DNA from: Nocardia altamirensis NBRC 108246 | Lineage (GTDB): Bacteria > Actinomycetota > Actinomycetes > Mycobacteriales > Mycobacteriaceae | Direction: 5' to 3' | Length of the DNA: 64,000 nt | NCBI RefSeq assembly: GCF_001612685.1 | Contig: NZ_BDAY01000016.1 | Span: forward strand, 124,001 to 188,000 | The notes under the pieces: generated by a model | Databases searched by the model: none | Seen by the model: the letters and a program-made list of their open reading frames with translations, nothing else | Told to the model about the DNA's origin: nothing | In this document: positions 44,160 to 53,853 of the stretch, piece by piece | How the letters are laid out: each line of letters opens with the position of its first letter | Numbering within the stretch: position 1 is the first letter of the stretch | Position numbers and translations under genes: made by a program

Positions 44160-45023
44160 ATGTCTGTCCGCACGCGCAAGCCGCTGACCCCCGGCACTCT
44201 CTCACCCACCCGCGAGGTCCCGCGCACCATCGAGCGTCCGGAATACGCGTGGAAGAAGACCGTCAACGAGGGCAGCGAGCCCTGGGTGCAGACCGCGGAG
44301 ACGATCGACAAGATGCGGATCGCGAGCAAGATCGCGGCGCAGGCGCTTGCGGAGGCGGGCAAGGCGGTCGCGCCCGGCGTCACCACCGACGAACTGGACC
44401 GGATCGCGCACGAGTACATGTGCGACCACGGCGCCTACCCGTCGACGTTGGGCTACAAGGGTTTTCCGAAGTCCTGCTGCACCTCGCTGAACGAGGTGAT
44501 CTGCCACGGGATTCCGGACTCGACCGTGATCGAGGACGGCGACATCGTCAACATCGACGTCACCGCCTACATCCACGGCGTGCACGGCGACACCAACCGC
44601 ACCTACCTGGCCGGTGACGTGGACGAGGAGGTCCGGCTGCTCGTCGAACGGACCGAAGAAGCCACCCTGCGCGCGATCAAGGCAGTCCGGCCCGGCCGGG
44701 CGCTGAACGTCATCGGGCGCGTGATCGAGTCCTACGCCAACCGATTCGGCTACGGCGTGGTGCGCGACTTCACCGGGCACGGTGTCGGTCCGACGTTCCA
44801 CAGCGGGCTGGTGATCCTGCACTACGACCAGCCCGCGATCGAGTCGATCATCGAGCCGGGCATGACCTTCACCATCGAGCCGATGATCAACCTCGGCGGC
44901 ATCGACTACGAGATCTGGAACGACGGCTGGACCGTGGTCACCAAGGATCGCAAGTGGACCGCGCAGTTCGAGCACACGCTCGTGGTCACCGAGACGGGCG
45001 CGGAAATCCTGACCCTCCCGTGA
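44160..45023 (+). CDS. map: Methionine aminopeptidase, type I
   Basis: A 287-residue dinuclear metalloprotease that removes the initiator Met from nascent proteins. All metal ligands are present: D133 (IVNID), D144 (GDT), H207 (TGHGVG), E240 (TIEP) and E271 (QFEHT), with substrate His116 (VICHG). The N-terminal extension with a PxxP-type segment ([11 protein letters not shown]) and the numbering, two ahead of M. tuberculosis MetAP1c, identify the MapB-like form that may dock on the ribosome. ATG 44160 follows the extension's conserved start. A degraded copy of its last 42 bp lies 78 bp downstream. Confidence 0.95.
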   Translation: MSVRTRKPLTPGTLSPTREVPRTIERPEYAWKKTVNEGSEPWVQTAETIDKMRIASKIAAQALAEAGKAVAPGVTTDELDRIAHEYMCDHGAYPSTLGYKGFPKSCCTSLNEVICHGIPDSTVIEDGDIVNIDVTAYIHGVHGDTNRTYLAGDVDEEVRLLVERTEEATLRAIKAVRPGRALNVIGRVIESYANRFGYGVVRDFTGHGVGPTFHSGLVILHYDQPAIESIIEPGMTFTIEPMINLGGIDYEIWNDGWTVVTKDRKWTAQFEHTLVVTETGAEILTLP

Positions 45024-45059
45024 GTGCGGGGCCGCGCGGTTCGAGGCGCGCACCGTTGG

Positions 45060-45101
45060 GTTGTCACGGAGACGAGTGCGGAATTCTCGACCCTGCCGTG
45101 C
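45060..45101 (+). pseudogene. Duplicated remnant of the map 3' end
   Basis: These 42 bp align codon for codon with the end of map (44982-45023), 33 of 42 bases identical by hand count. They encode [13 protein letters not shown] against the real [13 protein letters not shown], but the stop codon has become TGC. It is a partial tandem duplication. Confidence 0.7.
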
Positions 45102-45159
45102 GCGCGGATTCGGCTGTGCCAGGCAAGGATGCACGGGACGTCGCGGTGCGGGCAGCGGC

Positions 45160-46695
45160 GTGAAGGGCGCGCTGCTGGTCGCCGGGACCACCTCGGACGC
45201 GGGTAAGAGCGTGGTGGTGGCCGGGCTGTGCCGGATGCTGGCGCGGCGCGGGGTGCGGGTGGCGCCGTTCAAGGCGCAGAACATGTCCAACAACTCGGTG
45301 GTCACGCCTGAGGGCGGGGAGATCGGGCGTGCGCAGGCGCTGCAGGCGCAGGCCTGTGGGCTCGAGCCGGGCGTGCGATTCAACCCGGTGCTGCTGAAGC
45401 CGGGGAGTGATCGGCGTTCGCAGTTGGTGGTGCGGGGTAAAGCGGTCGGCTCAGTCGGCGCGCGGGACTATTTTCAGCATCGGCAGGAGCTGCGTGCGGT
45501 GGTGGCGGCCGAACTCGCCTCGCTGCGTGCCGAATTCGATGTGGTGATCTGTGAGGGCGCCGGATCGCCCGCCGAAATCAATCTGCGGGCAACGGATCTG
45601 GCGAATATGGGGCTGGCCCAGGAGGCGGAGCTTCCGGTGCTTCTCGTCGGCGACATCGACCGCGGCGGCGTGCTCGCGCACCTGTTCGGGACCGTCGCCA
45701 TCCTGGAACCCGAGGATCAGCAACTGATTTCCGGGTTCGTCATCAACAAGTTCCGCGGCGACGTCGAACTGCTTCGGCCCGGCCTCGACCGGCTCACCGA
45801 GCTGACCGGCCGCCCCACCCTCGGCGTGATCCCGTACACCGACGACCTCTGGATCGACGCCGAGGATTCCCTCGGCACCGTCTCGGACGCGCCGGTCGGC
45901 AGGCCGCGGCCGCCGGTGGGCACCGAATGGTTGACTGTCGCCGCCGTCCGGCTGCCCCGCATCTCCAACTCGACCGATGTCGAGGCATTGGCCTGCGAGC
46001 CAGGGGTTTCGGTGCGCTGGGTGAGCGAGCCGTCCCGGCTGGCCGACGCCGATCTCGTGGTGCTGCCCGGCAGCAAGGCGACTGTGTCGGACCTGGAGTG
46101 GTTGCGGCGCAGCGGTATCGCCGACGCCATGCACGCGCGGGCCCGGGCGGGCGGGCCGATCCTCGGCATCTGCGGCGGCTATCAGATGCTGGGCAGGCGG
46201 ATCGTCGATCAGGTGGAATCCGGTGCCGGGTCGGTCGACGGGCTCGGCCTGCTCGAGCTGGACATCGAATTCGCCGACCCTAAAGTGTTGCGCCGCAGCA
46301 GCGGTCACGCCGACGCGGGAATGCCGGTGGCGGGCTACGAGATCCACCACGGGCGCGTCGTCCACACCGGCGATCCGGCGTGGTTGGCGATCGACGGCGC
46401 ACCGGAAGGCAGTGTCCGCGCGGCGATCTGGGGTACCCACCTGCACGGGCTGCTGGAATCGGACGAGTTCCGCCGGGCCTGGCTGCGTTCGGTGGCCGTT
46501 GCCGCGGGTCGCACGGGTTTCGTTGTCGCCGAGGACGTTTCCGTCGCCGAGGTGCGCTCGGCCCAGCTCGACCTGCTCGCCGATCTGATCGAGCACCACC
46601 TCGACACCACCCTGATCGAACGGCTGCTCACCGAGGGCGCGCCCGCGGGCCTGCCGACCCTGCACACCCAGCCGATCGCCGCCTCGCAGGCCTGA
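45160..46695 (+). CDS. cobQ: Cobyric acid synthase (glutamine-hydrolysing)
   Basis: A 511-residue enzyme that amidates adenosylcobyrinic a,c-diamide at four side chains using glutamine and ATP. The N-terminal dethiobiotin-synthetase-like domain has the P-loop GTTSDAGKS (9-17) and [11 protein letters not shown]. The C-terminal class I amidotransferase domain has nucleophile C338 ([11 protein letters not shown]) and H429 (THLHGLL). GTG 45160 starts the conserved KGALLVAGT strand; the 33 upstream codons lie in map-derived sequence. It is read in the same direction as map, away from the other cob genes in the window. Confidence 0.95.
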   Translation: MKGALLVAGTTSDAGKSVVVAGLCRMLARRGVRVAPFKAQNMSNNSVVTPEGGEIGRAQALQAQACGLEPGVRFNPVLLKPGSDRRSQLVVRGKAVGSVGARDYFQHRQELRAVVAAELASLRAEFDVVICEGAGSPAEINLRATDLANMGLAQEAELPVLLVGDIDRGGVLAHLFGTVAILEPEDQQLISGFVINKFRGDVELLRPGLDRLTELTGRPTLGVIPYTDDLWIDAEDSLGTVSDAPVGRPRPPVGTEWLTVAAVRLPRISNSTDVEALACEPGVSVRWVSEPSRLADADLVVLPGSKATVSDLEWLRRSGIADAMHARARAGGPILGICGGYQMLGRRIVDQVESGAGSVDGLGLLELDIEFADPKVLRRSSGHADAGMPVAGYEIHHGRVVHTGDPAWLAIDGAPEGSVRAAIWGTHLHGLLESDEFRRAWLRSVAVAAGRTGFVVAEDVSVAEVRSAQLDLLADLIEHHLDTTLIERLLTEGAPAGLPTLHTQPIAASQA

Positions 46696-46699
46696 ACTG

Positions 46700-46737
46700 T
46701 TGACGTGGCGTACACCGCCCCTTACCTTGCAGTAAGG
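46700..46737 (+). promoter_or_regulatory. Promoter and candidate operator of the toxin-antitoxin pair
   Basis: TTGACG (46700-46705) and TACCTT (46723-46728) are spaced by 17 bp, a good sigma-70-type promoter. A dyad CCTTAC-CTTGCA-GTAAGG (46720-46737) covers the -10 element, where an antitoxin-toxin complex would be expected to bind and autorepress. Confidence 0.6.
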
Positions 46738-46787
46738 AATTCGGCTCCGGGTAAGGCGCGGGCCGATAACGCGGAAGAACGTGGTCG

Positions 46788-47081
46788 GTGAGCGAAATGG
46801 CAGCAGACAAAAGACCCACCAGAGCGGGAAACGTGGTGTCCGCGACCGTGACGAGCAAAGGGCAGATCACCATCCCGATCGACGTCCGGGTCGCCATGGG
46901 CCTGCGCGCCGGGGTCAGGGTCGCGTTCGTGCCCACCGCCGAAGGCACCTACGAACTGGTGCCCGAAACCCGAACCATCAAGTCACTCAAGGGCATCGTC
47001 GGCTGGTCCGGCGCGCCGATCAGCCTCGCGCAGATGAACGACGCCATCGCGGGCAACGTCGTGGAAGGCAAGCAGAAATGA
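46788..47081 (+). CDS. AbrB/MazE-fold antitoxin
   Basis: A 97-residue protein with a swapped-hairpin AbrB DNA-binding domain: SATVTSKGQITIPIDVRVAMGLRAGVRV at about 17-45 is the diagnostic T-S-K-G-Q-I-T-I-P motif. The C-terminal half (VGWSGAPISLAQMNDAI) is the flexible toxin-wrapping part. GTG 46788 is used; ATG 46797 is an alternative. Its stop overlaps the toxin start by 4 bp, so translation is coupled. It should neutralise the PIN toxin and bind the dyad over its own promoter. Confidence 0.85.
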   Translation: MSEMAADKRPTRAGNVVSATVTSKGQITIPIDVRVAMGLRAGVRVAFVPTAEGTYELVPETRTIKSLKGIVGWSGAPISLAQMNDAIAGNVVEGKQK

Positions 47082-47470
47082 TCGGTCTGGACGCCAATGT
47101 GCTCATCCGCTACCTCACCCAGGACGACCCCGAACAGTCCGCAAGGGCGAACCAGGTGATCGAGGGGCTCACCGAAAGCAAGCCCGGCTACGTCACGATG
47201 ATCGTGCTCGCCGAGATCCACTGGGTGCTGCGCCGCGGCTACCAGCAGGACCCCGAAGCAGTCACCGACGTGCTGCTCGGCCTGCTCGACTCGACCGAGA
47301 TCGTGGTCGAACGTGCCGACACCGTCCGCCAGGCGCTGCGCCAGGCGGCCGAGGGCGCGGACTTCGCCGACGCGCTCGTCCAGCAGCTCAGCGCCGAGGC
47401 CGGGTGCGACCTGACCGTCACCTTCGACCACAACGCGGGCGAACGCGCCGGGATGCGGCTACTGGCCTGA
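47078..47470 (+). CDS. PIN-domain ribonuclease toxin (VapC-like)
   Basis: A 130-residue PIN nuclease. The acidic site is visible: D5 (MIGLDANVLIRYL), E45 (LAEIHWVL) and the acidic pair in AAEGADFADALV near residue 90, with a late TVTFDHNA strand in place of the usual TFD. VapC toxins cut specific RNAs such as tRNA when the antitoxin is degraded. It overlaps the antitoxin stop (ATGA). No ribosome site of its own is needed. Confidence 0.87.
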   Translation: MIGLDANVLIRYLTQDDPEQSARANQVIEGLTESKPGYVTMIVLAEIHWVLRRGYQQDPEAVTDVLLGLLDSTEIVVERADTVRQALRQAAEGADFADALVQQLSAEAGCDLTVTFDHNAGERAGMRLLA

Positions 47471-47515
47471 CGAAAAATGGGCTCTGTTCAGGTGACCCGT
47501 GTAGCGTGATTCGGC

Positions 47516-48079
47516 ATGAAATCTCGGCAGATCACGGTCGGTGACCGGGCATGGACCGTGCGGGTGGACGGGCCCCAATCCCGGCACAGCGTGCTGCTGT
47601 TGCCCGACGCGAGCGATCCGGTGGACGTCTACGACCAGGTGTGTGCTCGATTGCACAACTCGGATCTGCGCACGATCGCGGTGGAGTCGATCGAGGGGCT
47701 CGACCCGGCGGGTGTCACGGCGATCCTGGACGAGATCGGGGTGCCGTGGGCGAACGTGGCCGCGCGCGGCACCGGCGCCGAACTGGCGTGGCGCGCGTGC
47801 GCGACCGGTTTCGGGCGGTTCATCAGCCTCGTGGTGGCCGATCGCGGGCATCCGGCGGCCGTTGGCCCGGACGGGACCATCGCCGACGCCACGGTCCCTC
47901 CGGTCGAGTTGCCGACCACCGTCCTGGTGACCAAGAATCTGCCGCGCGCCGTCGCCGACGCGTCGGGGCGATTCGTCTACGGCGAGTTCCGGGTGGTCGA
48001 GATCGACGTGGACAACGTGGCGACCGAAGCCGACCACGAGCTGGTCACCGAGATCGTGCTACGCACCAGCCTCTGGTGA
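47516..48079 (+). CDS. Alpha/beta-hydrolase-like hypothetical protein
   Basis: A 187-residue protein with a short alpha/beta-hydrolase outline: a strand (HSVLLLPDASDP), a helix, then LDEIGVPWANVAARGTGAELAWRACATGF where a nucleophile elbow would be. The elbow reads ARGTGAEL with no G-x-S-x-G, so catalysis is doubtful. It begins 46 bp after the toxin gene. Its last 21 bp overlap the 3' end of the convergent hydrolase gene. Function unknown. Confidence 0.6.
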   Translation: MKSRQITVGDRAWTVRVDGPQSRHSVLLLPDASDPVDVYDQVCARLHNSDLRTIAVESIEGLDPAGVTAILDEIGVPWANVAARGTGAELAWRACATGFGRFISLVVADRGHPAAVGPDGTIADATVPPVELPTTVLVTKNLPRAVADASGRFVYGEFRVVEIDVDNVATEADHELVTEIVLRTSLW

Positions 48080-49126
48080 GCCGTTGCCGGACTTGGCTCG
48101 GTAGACCGCCAGCCAGTCCAGCCAGTTGTCGAGCTCGGCGAACGCGTGGGCCAGCGGCTCGGCCGAGGACAGGAACACATCGTGCTTCGCGCCGTCGATC
48201 GGCACGATGTTGGTCCGGTCGCCGAGGCAGCCCGACCAGCGCTGGATCTGCTTGACGTCCAACACCGCATCGGCCACGTCCACGGCGGGGCCGTACTCGC
48301 GGGCGAACTTCGTCATCCGGGACCGCAGGATCAGCGACGGCACGCCGATATCGAGACCGGCGTGCAGCTGGGCGTGCCCGTTGCGGATGGCCCGCAGCCA
48401 GCCGAACCGAACCGGGAAGCCGTGCAACGGCTTCCAGTCCAGGTTGTAGTCCCATTCGCCTGCCACCGTGTGGTGCAGGCTGTCGCCGTACGTGGTGGCC
48501 TTGCCGAGCGGGATCTCGATCATCTTCCGGAACCGGCCGAGCGCCTTGATGATCGGCGTGCCGACCGTCCGGTAGTACGCCGGGCCGTGCAGGTCGAACC
48601 ATGGGCTGTTGAGCACGACGCCCGCCACGCCGGCGGCCGCGGTGCCTCGTGCTCGATTGAGCCGATCCAGCCACAACGGCAAGATCAATCCACCGGTCGA
48701 GTGCGCGTTCAAGACCACGGGCGCACCGGTCTCCTCCCGCACAATCCGCAACGCCTCGTTCAGCTCGTCGTCATACAGTGCGAGATCGGTCACATAGTGC
48801 GGTGTCTGCCCGTCTCGCAACGACCGCCCGCACTTACGCAGATCGAGCGCATAGAAGTGATACCCGCGCGTCGCGAAATGCTCGGCGAGATGCTCCTGAA
48901 AGAAGTAGTCGGTGAACCCGTGCACGTACAGCACGGCACCCGCAGTGGCCTCGGTGTCATCCGGGCGGTACCGCACCAAAGTGGCTACGGCCTCGCCTTC
49001 TCCATCCGGATCTGGCCCGAACGACAGCGTGCGCTGCTGGTAGTTCTCGCCAAGGACATCGGCTTTCCACGGCCCGCCGTCCTGTGGCTTGGTGTGCGGA
49101 GCGGCAAGCGGAGTTTCCTTTGTCAC
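48059..49126 (-). CDS. Alpha/beta hydrolase (serine hydrolase / S33-like)
   Basis: A 355-residue hydrolase. The nucleophile is in NAHSTGG (G/A-x-S-x-G), the oxyanion region in YVHGFTDYF, and the triad is completed by a late Asp and by His in GAKHDVFLS. The form resembles monoacylglycerol lipases or lysophospholipases. No signal peptide is seen. It converges on the hypothetical gene at 47516 with a 21-bp overlap of coding 3' ends, and faces mqo divergently. Substrate unknown. Confidence 0.85.
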   Translation of the reverse strand: MTKETPLAAPHTKPQDGGPWKADVLGENYQQRTLSFGPDPDGEGEAVATLVRYRPDDTEATAGAVLYVHGFTDYFFQEHLAEHFATRGYHFYALDLRKCGRSLRDGQTPHYVTDLALYDDELNEALRIVREETGAPVVLNAHSTGGLILPLWLDRLNRARGTAAAGVAGVVLNSPWFDLHGPAYYRTVGTPIIKALGRFRKMIEIPLGKATTYGDSLHHTVAGEWDYNLDWKPLHGFPVRFGWLRAIRNGHAQLHAGLDIGVPSLILRSRMTKFAREYGPAVDVADAVLDVKQIQRWSGCLGDRTNIVPIDGAKHDVFLSSAEPLAHAFAELDNWLDWLAVYRAKSGNGSPEAGA

Positions 49127-49204
49127 ACCACTAATCTAGGTCACATTCGGCGGGTTCGGCGCGGGGTATCGGCGTGGTGAGGTGCACAATTGGGGCTAGG
49201 TGAA

Positions 49205-49228
49205 CGGCGGGTAACCTAAGGCCCGCCG
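49205..49228 (+). promoter_or_regulatory. Hairpin in the mqo 5' leader
   Basis: CGGCGGG and CCCGCCG pair across a 10-nt loop (TAACCTAAGG), about 100 bp before the mqo start. It may stabilise or regulate the leader. It also holds a TAACCTAA half-site resembling part of an iron box, but no second half-site at the right spacing. Confidence 0.35.
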
Positions 49229-49327
49229 TGGTTGCAGAGGACTGGGGCAACACACGCAAGCATCGTGCCCAGGCCGGTTCATCCGCCCGGTGGACCAGCC
49301 CAGAAGGACAAGGAAGTCGATCTACCC

Positions 49328-50857
49328 GTGCCGAACGCTGCCATGACTGAAAAGACGGATGTAGTACTCATCGGTGCAGGCATCATGAGTGCCACCCTCG
49401 GCGCGCTGCTGCGGCAGCTGCAGCCCGACTGGTCGATCTCCCTGTTCGAGCGACTCGACGCCGCCGCGGCGGAGAGCAGCGACCCGTGGAACAACGCGGG
49501 CACCGGACACTCGGCGCTGTGCGAGCTGAACTACAGCCCGCAGAACGCCGACGGCTCGGTGGACATCATCAAGGCGATCGACATCAACGAGCGCTTCCAG
49601 GTGTCGCGCCAGTTCTGGTCGTACGCGGTGGAGAGCGGCATCCTCGCCGAGCCGTCGACCTTCATCAACCCGATCCCGCACGTGAGCTTCGTGCACGGCG
49701 CGGACAACGCGGACTACCTGCGCAAGCGGTACGAGGCGCTGGCGCCGCAGCCGCTGTTCGAGGGCATGGAGTTCATCGACAGCCCCGACGAGTTCAGCAG
49801 GCGGCTGCCGCTGATGTCGCGCGGGCGCGACTTCTCCGAGCCGATCGCGCTGAACTGGACCGACGGCGGCACCGACATCGACTTCGGCGCGCTCACCCAG
49901 GAACTGCTCGCCTACCTCGGTCGATCGGGCGGCGACTTGGCGTTCGGGCACGAGGTGCTCGACCTGCGCAAGCAGTCCGACGGGTCGTGGCTGGTGAAGG
50001 TGCGCAACCTGCGCACCCGCGAAACCCGCACAGTCAACAGCAAATTCGTGTTCGTCGGCGCGGGCGGTGGCGCGCTGCCGCTGCTGCAGAAGTCCGGCAT
50101 CAAGGAGATCGACGGCTTCGGCGGATTCCCGGTGAGCGGCCAGTTCTTCCGCTGCACCAACCCGGCGCTGATCCAGCAGCACGAGGCCAAGGTGTACGGC
50201 AAGGCCGCCGTCGGCGCGCCGCCGATGTCGGTGCCGCACTTGGACACTCGCGTGATCAAGGGTCAGCCCGGCCTGCTGTTCGGCCCGTACGCGGGCTGGA
50301 CGCCGAAGTTCCTCAAGGACGGCAAGCTCACCGACCTGTTCAAGTCGGTGAAGCCGAACAACATCTTCTCCCTGCTCGGCGTCGGCGTCACCGAGCTCGG
50401 CCTGACGAAGTACCTGGTGAGCGAGCTGCTGAAGTCGGAGGCAGGCAAGGTCGACACGCTGTCCGAGTTCATCCCGCGTGCCGACGGCCGCGACTGGGAG
50501 CTGATCACCGCAGGCCAGCGCGTCCAGGTGATCCGGCGCAAGGGTGTGGGCGGCGTGCTGGAGTTCGGCACCGCCGTCGTGGCCGCCGAGGACGGCACCA
50601 TCGCGGGTCTGCTCGGCGCCTCGCCCGGCGCGTCGACCGGCGTCACCGCGATGCTGGACGTCATGCAGCGCTGCTTCCCGCACGAATACGTCGAGTGGAC
50701 GCCGAAGCTGAAGGAAATGATTCCGTCGCTCGGCGTGAAGCTCTCGGACAACCCGGCGTTGTTCCACGAAGTGTGGGATTGGACCTCCAAAACGCTGGGC
50801 CTGGTTGCGGGTACGGATAACACGCCGAAGCATGCCGGAGTCGCGGTTGACGGCTAG
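49328..50857 (+). CDS. mqo: Malate:quinone oxidoreductase
   Basis: A 509-residue membrane-associated FAD enzyme that oxidises malate to oxaloacetate and passes electrons to quinone. The FAD motif is [17 protein letters not shown]; family segments [27 protein letters not shown] and [15 protein letters not shown] are all present, and the length is normal. I use GTG 49328, which has AAGGAAG upstream; ATG 49343 (MTEKTDVV) is the alternative. Only 18 bp separate it from the acetyltransferase gene, the same pairing as in M. tuberculosis. Confidence 0.95.
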   Translation: MPNAAMTEKTDVVLIGAGIMSATLGALLRQLQPDWSISLFERLDAAAAESSDPWNNAGTGHSALCELNYSPQNADGSVDIIKAIDINERFQVSRQFWSYAVESGILAEPSTFINPIPHVSFVHGADNADYLRKRYEALAPQPLFEGMEFIDSPDEFSRRLPLMSRGRDFSEPIALNWTDGGTDIDFGALTQELLAYLGRSGGDLAFGHEVLDLRKQSDGSWLVKVRNLRTRETRTVNSKFVFVGAGGGALPLLQKSGIKEIDGFGGFPVSGQFFRCTNPALIQQHEAKVYGKAAVGAPPMSVPHLDTRVIKGQPGLLFGPYAGWTPKFLKDGKLTDLFKSVKPNNIFSLLGVGVTELGLTKYLVSELLKSEAGKVDTLSEFIPRADGRDWELITAGQRVQVIRRKGVGGVLEFGTAVVAAEDGTIAGLLGASPGASTGVTAMLDVMQRCFPHEYVEWTPKLKEMIPSLGVKLSDNPALFHEVWDWTSKTLGLVAGTDNTPKHAGVAVDG

Positions 50858-50875
50858 TTGTGATAGCAAGACGCG

Positions 50876-51325
50876 ATGATGTCAACGGTTGTTCTCAAAC
50901 GGTCATGGGCGTTGGATCTCGACACCGCCACTCTCTATCAGCTGTTGAAACTTCGCGTCGAAGTCTTTGTGGTCGAGCAGAAATGCGCGTACCCGGAACT
51001 CGACGGGCTGGACCTGCTTCCGGAGACCCGGCACTTCTGGCTCGACGACGAGGGTGAGGTCATTGCGACCCTGCGGCTGCTCGAGGAGCACGAAGACGGT
51101 GTGAAGACCTTCCGCATCGGCCGACTGTGCACCGCTGTTCCGGCGCGCGGGCACGGGTACACCACGCGGCTGCTGCAGGCCGCGCTGGCGGAGGCGGGCG
51201 AGGCGACGGTGCGGTTGAACGCGCAGAGCTACCTCGTCGACCTGTACGCCAAGCACGGATTCCAGCCCGACGGTGCGGAATTCGAGGACGACGGGATTCT
51301 GCACACCCCGATGCGCAAGGGCTGA
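50876..51325 (+). CDS. GNAT family acetyltransferase, ElaA-like
   Basis: A 149-residue N-acetyltransferase. The start WALDLDTATLYQLLKLRVEVFVVEQKCAYPELDG is the ElaA hallmark. The acetyl-CoA loop is R-x-x-x-A-x-G-x-G-Y (VPARGHGYTTRLL), and the late QSYLVDLYAKHGF strand/helix is usual for GNATs. Start is ATG 50876 or 50879. It is cotranscribed with mqo; the transcript probably ends at the strong hairpin at 51346. Acceptor unknown. Confidence 0.88.
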   Translation: MMSTVVLKRSWALDLDTATLYQLLKLRVEVFVVEQKCAYPELDGLDLLPETRHFWLDDEGEVIATLRLLEEHEDGVKTFRIGRLCTAVPARGHGYTTRLLQAALAEAGEATVRLNAQSYLVDLYAKHGFQPDGAEFEDDGILHTPMRKG

Positions 51326-51345
51326 TCGCGCCGTTGATCGGCTTG

Positions 51346-51377
51346 CCGCCCCCGTCGCGACGTCGTGACGGGGGCGG
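51346..51377 (+). terminator. Strong hairpin after mqo and the acetyltransferase gene
   Basis: CCGCCCCCGTC (51346-51356) pairs perfectly with GACGGGGGCGG (51367-51377), and the pairing continues with a G-U and two more pairs to a 4-nt loop. It separates the mqo unit from the chelatase-cobO-cobB genes. Confidence 0.75.
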
Positions 51378-51435
51378 TGTCGTGTTCGGGGTGGCGGCGT
51401 CGGGGAGCTGGAGTGGTGACGCATAGAGTTGGGGC

Positions 51436-53586
51436 GTGTCGTTGTCCCATGCCGAAACACTGTCGTCGACCGAGTCGCTGACCGGCGGGCGTGCCCGTGC
51501 CGACGCCGAGGCCGGTTTTCCGTTCTCCGCTGTCGTCGGCCAGGAGCGATTGCAGCTCGCGCTGATCCTGTGCGCGGTGCATCCCGGCATCGGCGGTGTG
51601 CTGGTGCGCGGCGAGAAGGGCACCGCGAAATCGACCGTGGTGCGGGCGCTCGCACAGCTGCTGCCGCCTGTCGTCGACGAGACCGGCGCCAGGCCCGCCC
51701 GGCTGGTCGAGCTGCCGGTCGGCGCGACCGAGGACCGGGTGGTCGGCTCGCTGGACCTGGAGCGGGTGCTGCGCGACGGCGAGCAGGCGTTCCGGCCCGG
51801 TCTGCTGGCGGCGGCGCATCACGGTGTGCTGTACGTGGACGAGGTCAACCTGCTGCACGACCATCTGGTCGATGTGCTGCTCGACGCCGCGGCCATGGGG
51901 CGCGTGCATATCGAGCGGGACGGTGTTTCGCATTCGCATCCGGCGCGATTCGTGCTCGTCGGCACGATGAATCCGGAGGAGGGCGAGCTGCGGCCGCAGC
52001 TGCTCGACCGGTTCGGGCTCACCGTCGATGTCGCGGCCTCGCGGAATGTGGACGTGCGGATGGCGGTGGTGCGGCGTCGGCTCGACTACGAAGCCGATCC
52101 GGCCGGATTCGCGGCGAGTTATGCGCCCGCCGATCGTCAGGTGGCCGACCGCATTCTCGGTGCCCGCGACCGGGTGGCGCAGGTGCTGCTCGATGACGCG
52201 GAGCTGCGCCGAATTGCCGCGCTGTGCGCCGCATTCGACGTGGATGGCATGCGTGCCGATCTGGTGGTGGCGCGGACCGCGACGGCGCATGCCGCCTGGC
52301 GTGGTGCGGACGCGGTCACCGAGGAGGACGTGCGGGTCGCTGCGGAACTCGCGCTGCCGCACCGGCGTCGGCGTGATCCGTTCGACGAGCCGGGGATCAG
52401 CGAGGAGCAGCTCGACGACGCGATGCGGGATGCCGCCGACGAGGTGGCGCGCGAATCCGATTCGGGCGCAGGGGAGCCCGAGGAGGAGCAAGGCCCGGCG
52501 GGTACCGACGAGGCGGGGCTAGACGATTCGGCGGGCGCAAACCAGTCAGCAACGGGTACTGACGAGTCGGCAACGGGGGCGGGCGAATCGGCAACGGGTA
52601 CCGAAGAATTCGATCAGACGCCGTCCGAGGTCGGTTCGCCCGACGCCGCCTCGAACTCTGGTGCTGACCGGCCCGACGACGACCCCGACTCGCCGCCCGA
52701 CGGACCGGGTGGCGGCCAGCGGCCGAGCGGGCGTGAAGGACGCACTGGCGCACCGGTTTCCGCCGCCGCGCCGCCGCCGCGCTGGGAAGTGCCCGGCGTC
52801 GGCGAAGGCGCGCCCGGTCGCCGCTCTCGCGCGGAGTCCCGGCACGGTCGGGTGGTTCGGTCGAGCACCGACACCACCACCGGCCTGCACCTGCTCGGCA
52901 CCATCTTCGCGGCCGCGCCGCATCAGCGTGCGCGCGGCCGTGGCGATGGACCACTGAAGCTGGTCTCCGGCGACCTGCGCGGTGCGTATCGCGAAGGGCG
53001 CGAAGGGAATCTGGTCGTCTTCGTGGTCGACGCCTCCGGCTCGATGGCGGCGCGGGACCGGCTCTCCGCTGTCACCGGCGCCGTCGTCACTTTGCTGCGC
53101 GACGCCTACCAGCGCCGCGACAAGGTCGCCGTGATCACGGTGCGCGGGCAGGACGCCGAACTGGTGCTGCCGCCGACCTCTTCGGTCGATATCGCGGTGC
53201 GCCGCCTCTCCGGCATGCGCACCGGTGGCAAGACGCCGCTGGCCGCGGGCCTGTTGAAAGCCCGCGAAATCGTCCTGCGCGAGCGTGTTCGCGATCCGCG
53301 GCGGCGGCCGATGCTGGTGCTGCTCACCGACGGTCGCGCCACCGGCGGTATCGATCCGCTGCCGCGGGCTCGCGCCGCGGCCGCGCTGCTCGCCAACGAT
53401 GCGGTCACCTCGATCGTCGTCGACTGCGAACGCGGCATGATCCGACTCGGGCTCGCCGCCGAACTCGCCCGCGAACTGCGCGGCGGCTACCTGAAATTGG
53501 CTGAGCTGACCGGAGATTCGGTCGCCGACGTGGTGCGCGCCGGATCCGGGCGCCTCGGCGGCCCGCCAGCGGTGCGCGCCGCTTGA
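51436..53586 (+). CDS. Mg/Co-chelatase-like protein (fused BchI-BchD type)
   Basis: A 716-residue protein joining an AAA+ ATPase (about 28-340: Walker [10 protein letters not shown] ending at residue 67, Walker [11 protein letters not shown], sensor [20 protein letters not shown]), an acidic Pro/Gly linker (about 345-465) and a VWA domain with MIDAS motif D532-A-S-G-S536 and [11 protein letters not shown]. It probably drives metal insertion as the I/D part of a cobaltochelatase, working with a CobN-type subunit not in the window. It is upstream of cobO and cobB, as in M. tuberculosis. GTG 51436. Confidence 0.9.
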   Translation: MSLSHAETLSSTESLTGGRARADAEAGFPFSAVVGQERLQLALILCAVHPGIGGVLVRGEKGTAKSTVVRALAQLLPPVVDETGARPARLVELPVGATEDRVVGSLDLERVLRDGEQAFRPGLLAAAHHGVLYVDEVNLLHDHLVDVLLDAAAMGRVHIERDGVSHSHPARFVLVGTMNPEEGELRPQLLDRFGLTVDVAASRNVDVRMAVVRRRLDYEADPAGFAASYAPADRQVADRILGARDRVAQVLLDDAELRRIAALCAAFDVDGMRADLVVARTATAHAAWRGADAVTEEDVRVAAELALPHRRRRDPFDEPGISEEQLDDAMRDAADEVARESDSGAGEPEEEQGPAGTDEAGLDDSAGANQSATGTDESATGAGESATGTEEFDQTPSEVGSPDAASNSGADRPDDDPDSPPDGPGGGQRPSGREGRTGAPVSAAAPPPRWEVPGVGEGAPGRRSRAESRHGRVVRSSTDTTTGLHLLGTIFAAAPHQRARGRGDGPLKLVSGDLRGAYREGREGNLVVFVVDASGSMAARDRLSAVTGAVVTLLRDAYQRRDKVAVITVRGQDAELVLPPTSSVDIAVRRLSGMRTGGKTPLAAGLLKAREIVLRERVRDPRRRPMLVLLTDGRATGGIDPLPRARAAAALLANDAVTSIVVDCERGMIRLGLAAELARELRGGYLKLAELTGDSVADVVRAGSGRLGGPPAVRAA

Positions 53587-53853
53587 CCCGCCCCGTCTCC
53601 GCGGCGACTCGAGTGCCGTGGGGCACGCGTGTTCAGTTCGCGGTCGGGCCGCGGCCGGACACGACCTCGGTGCGCGGCAGGTCCGCGCGTGCGGGCGTCA
53701 CCGTCAACAGCGGTGGCGGTGTTGCATACTGCGCGAGGGCAATCGACGAGCTTGCATCGGTGCCTGTATCCGGTTGGCGCACGGCAGATGAGGTGGTGCT
53801 GCGGCATGATGCGGTCGGCTCGCCGATGAGTCGAGGACTGACAAGGAGATTCG

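Noticed and set aside
49190-49230. IdeR/DtxR-type iron box upstream of mqo
   Set aside because: Only one TAACCTAA half-site is present; the other half is not at the required spacing. The hairpin explains the sequence better.
53587-53853. Possible cobalamin riboswitch or small gene between the chelatase gene and cobO
   Set aside because: No B12-box-like conserved segments are seen, and the only open frame starts from a TTG overlapping the previous stop and has no recognisable product.
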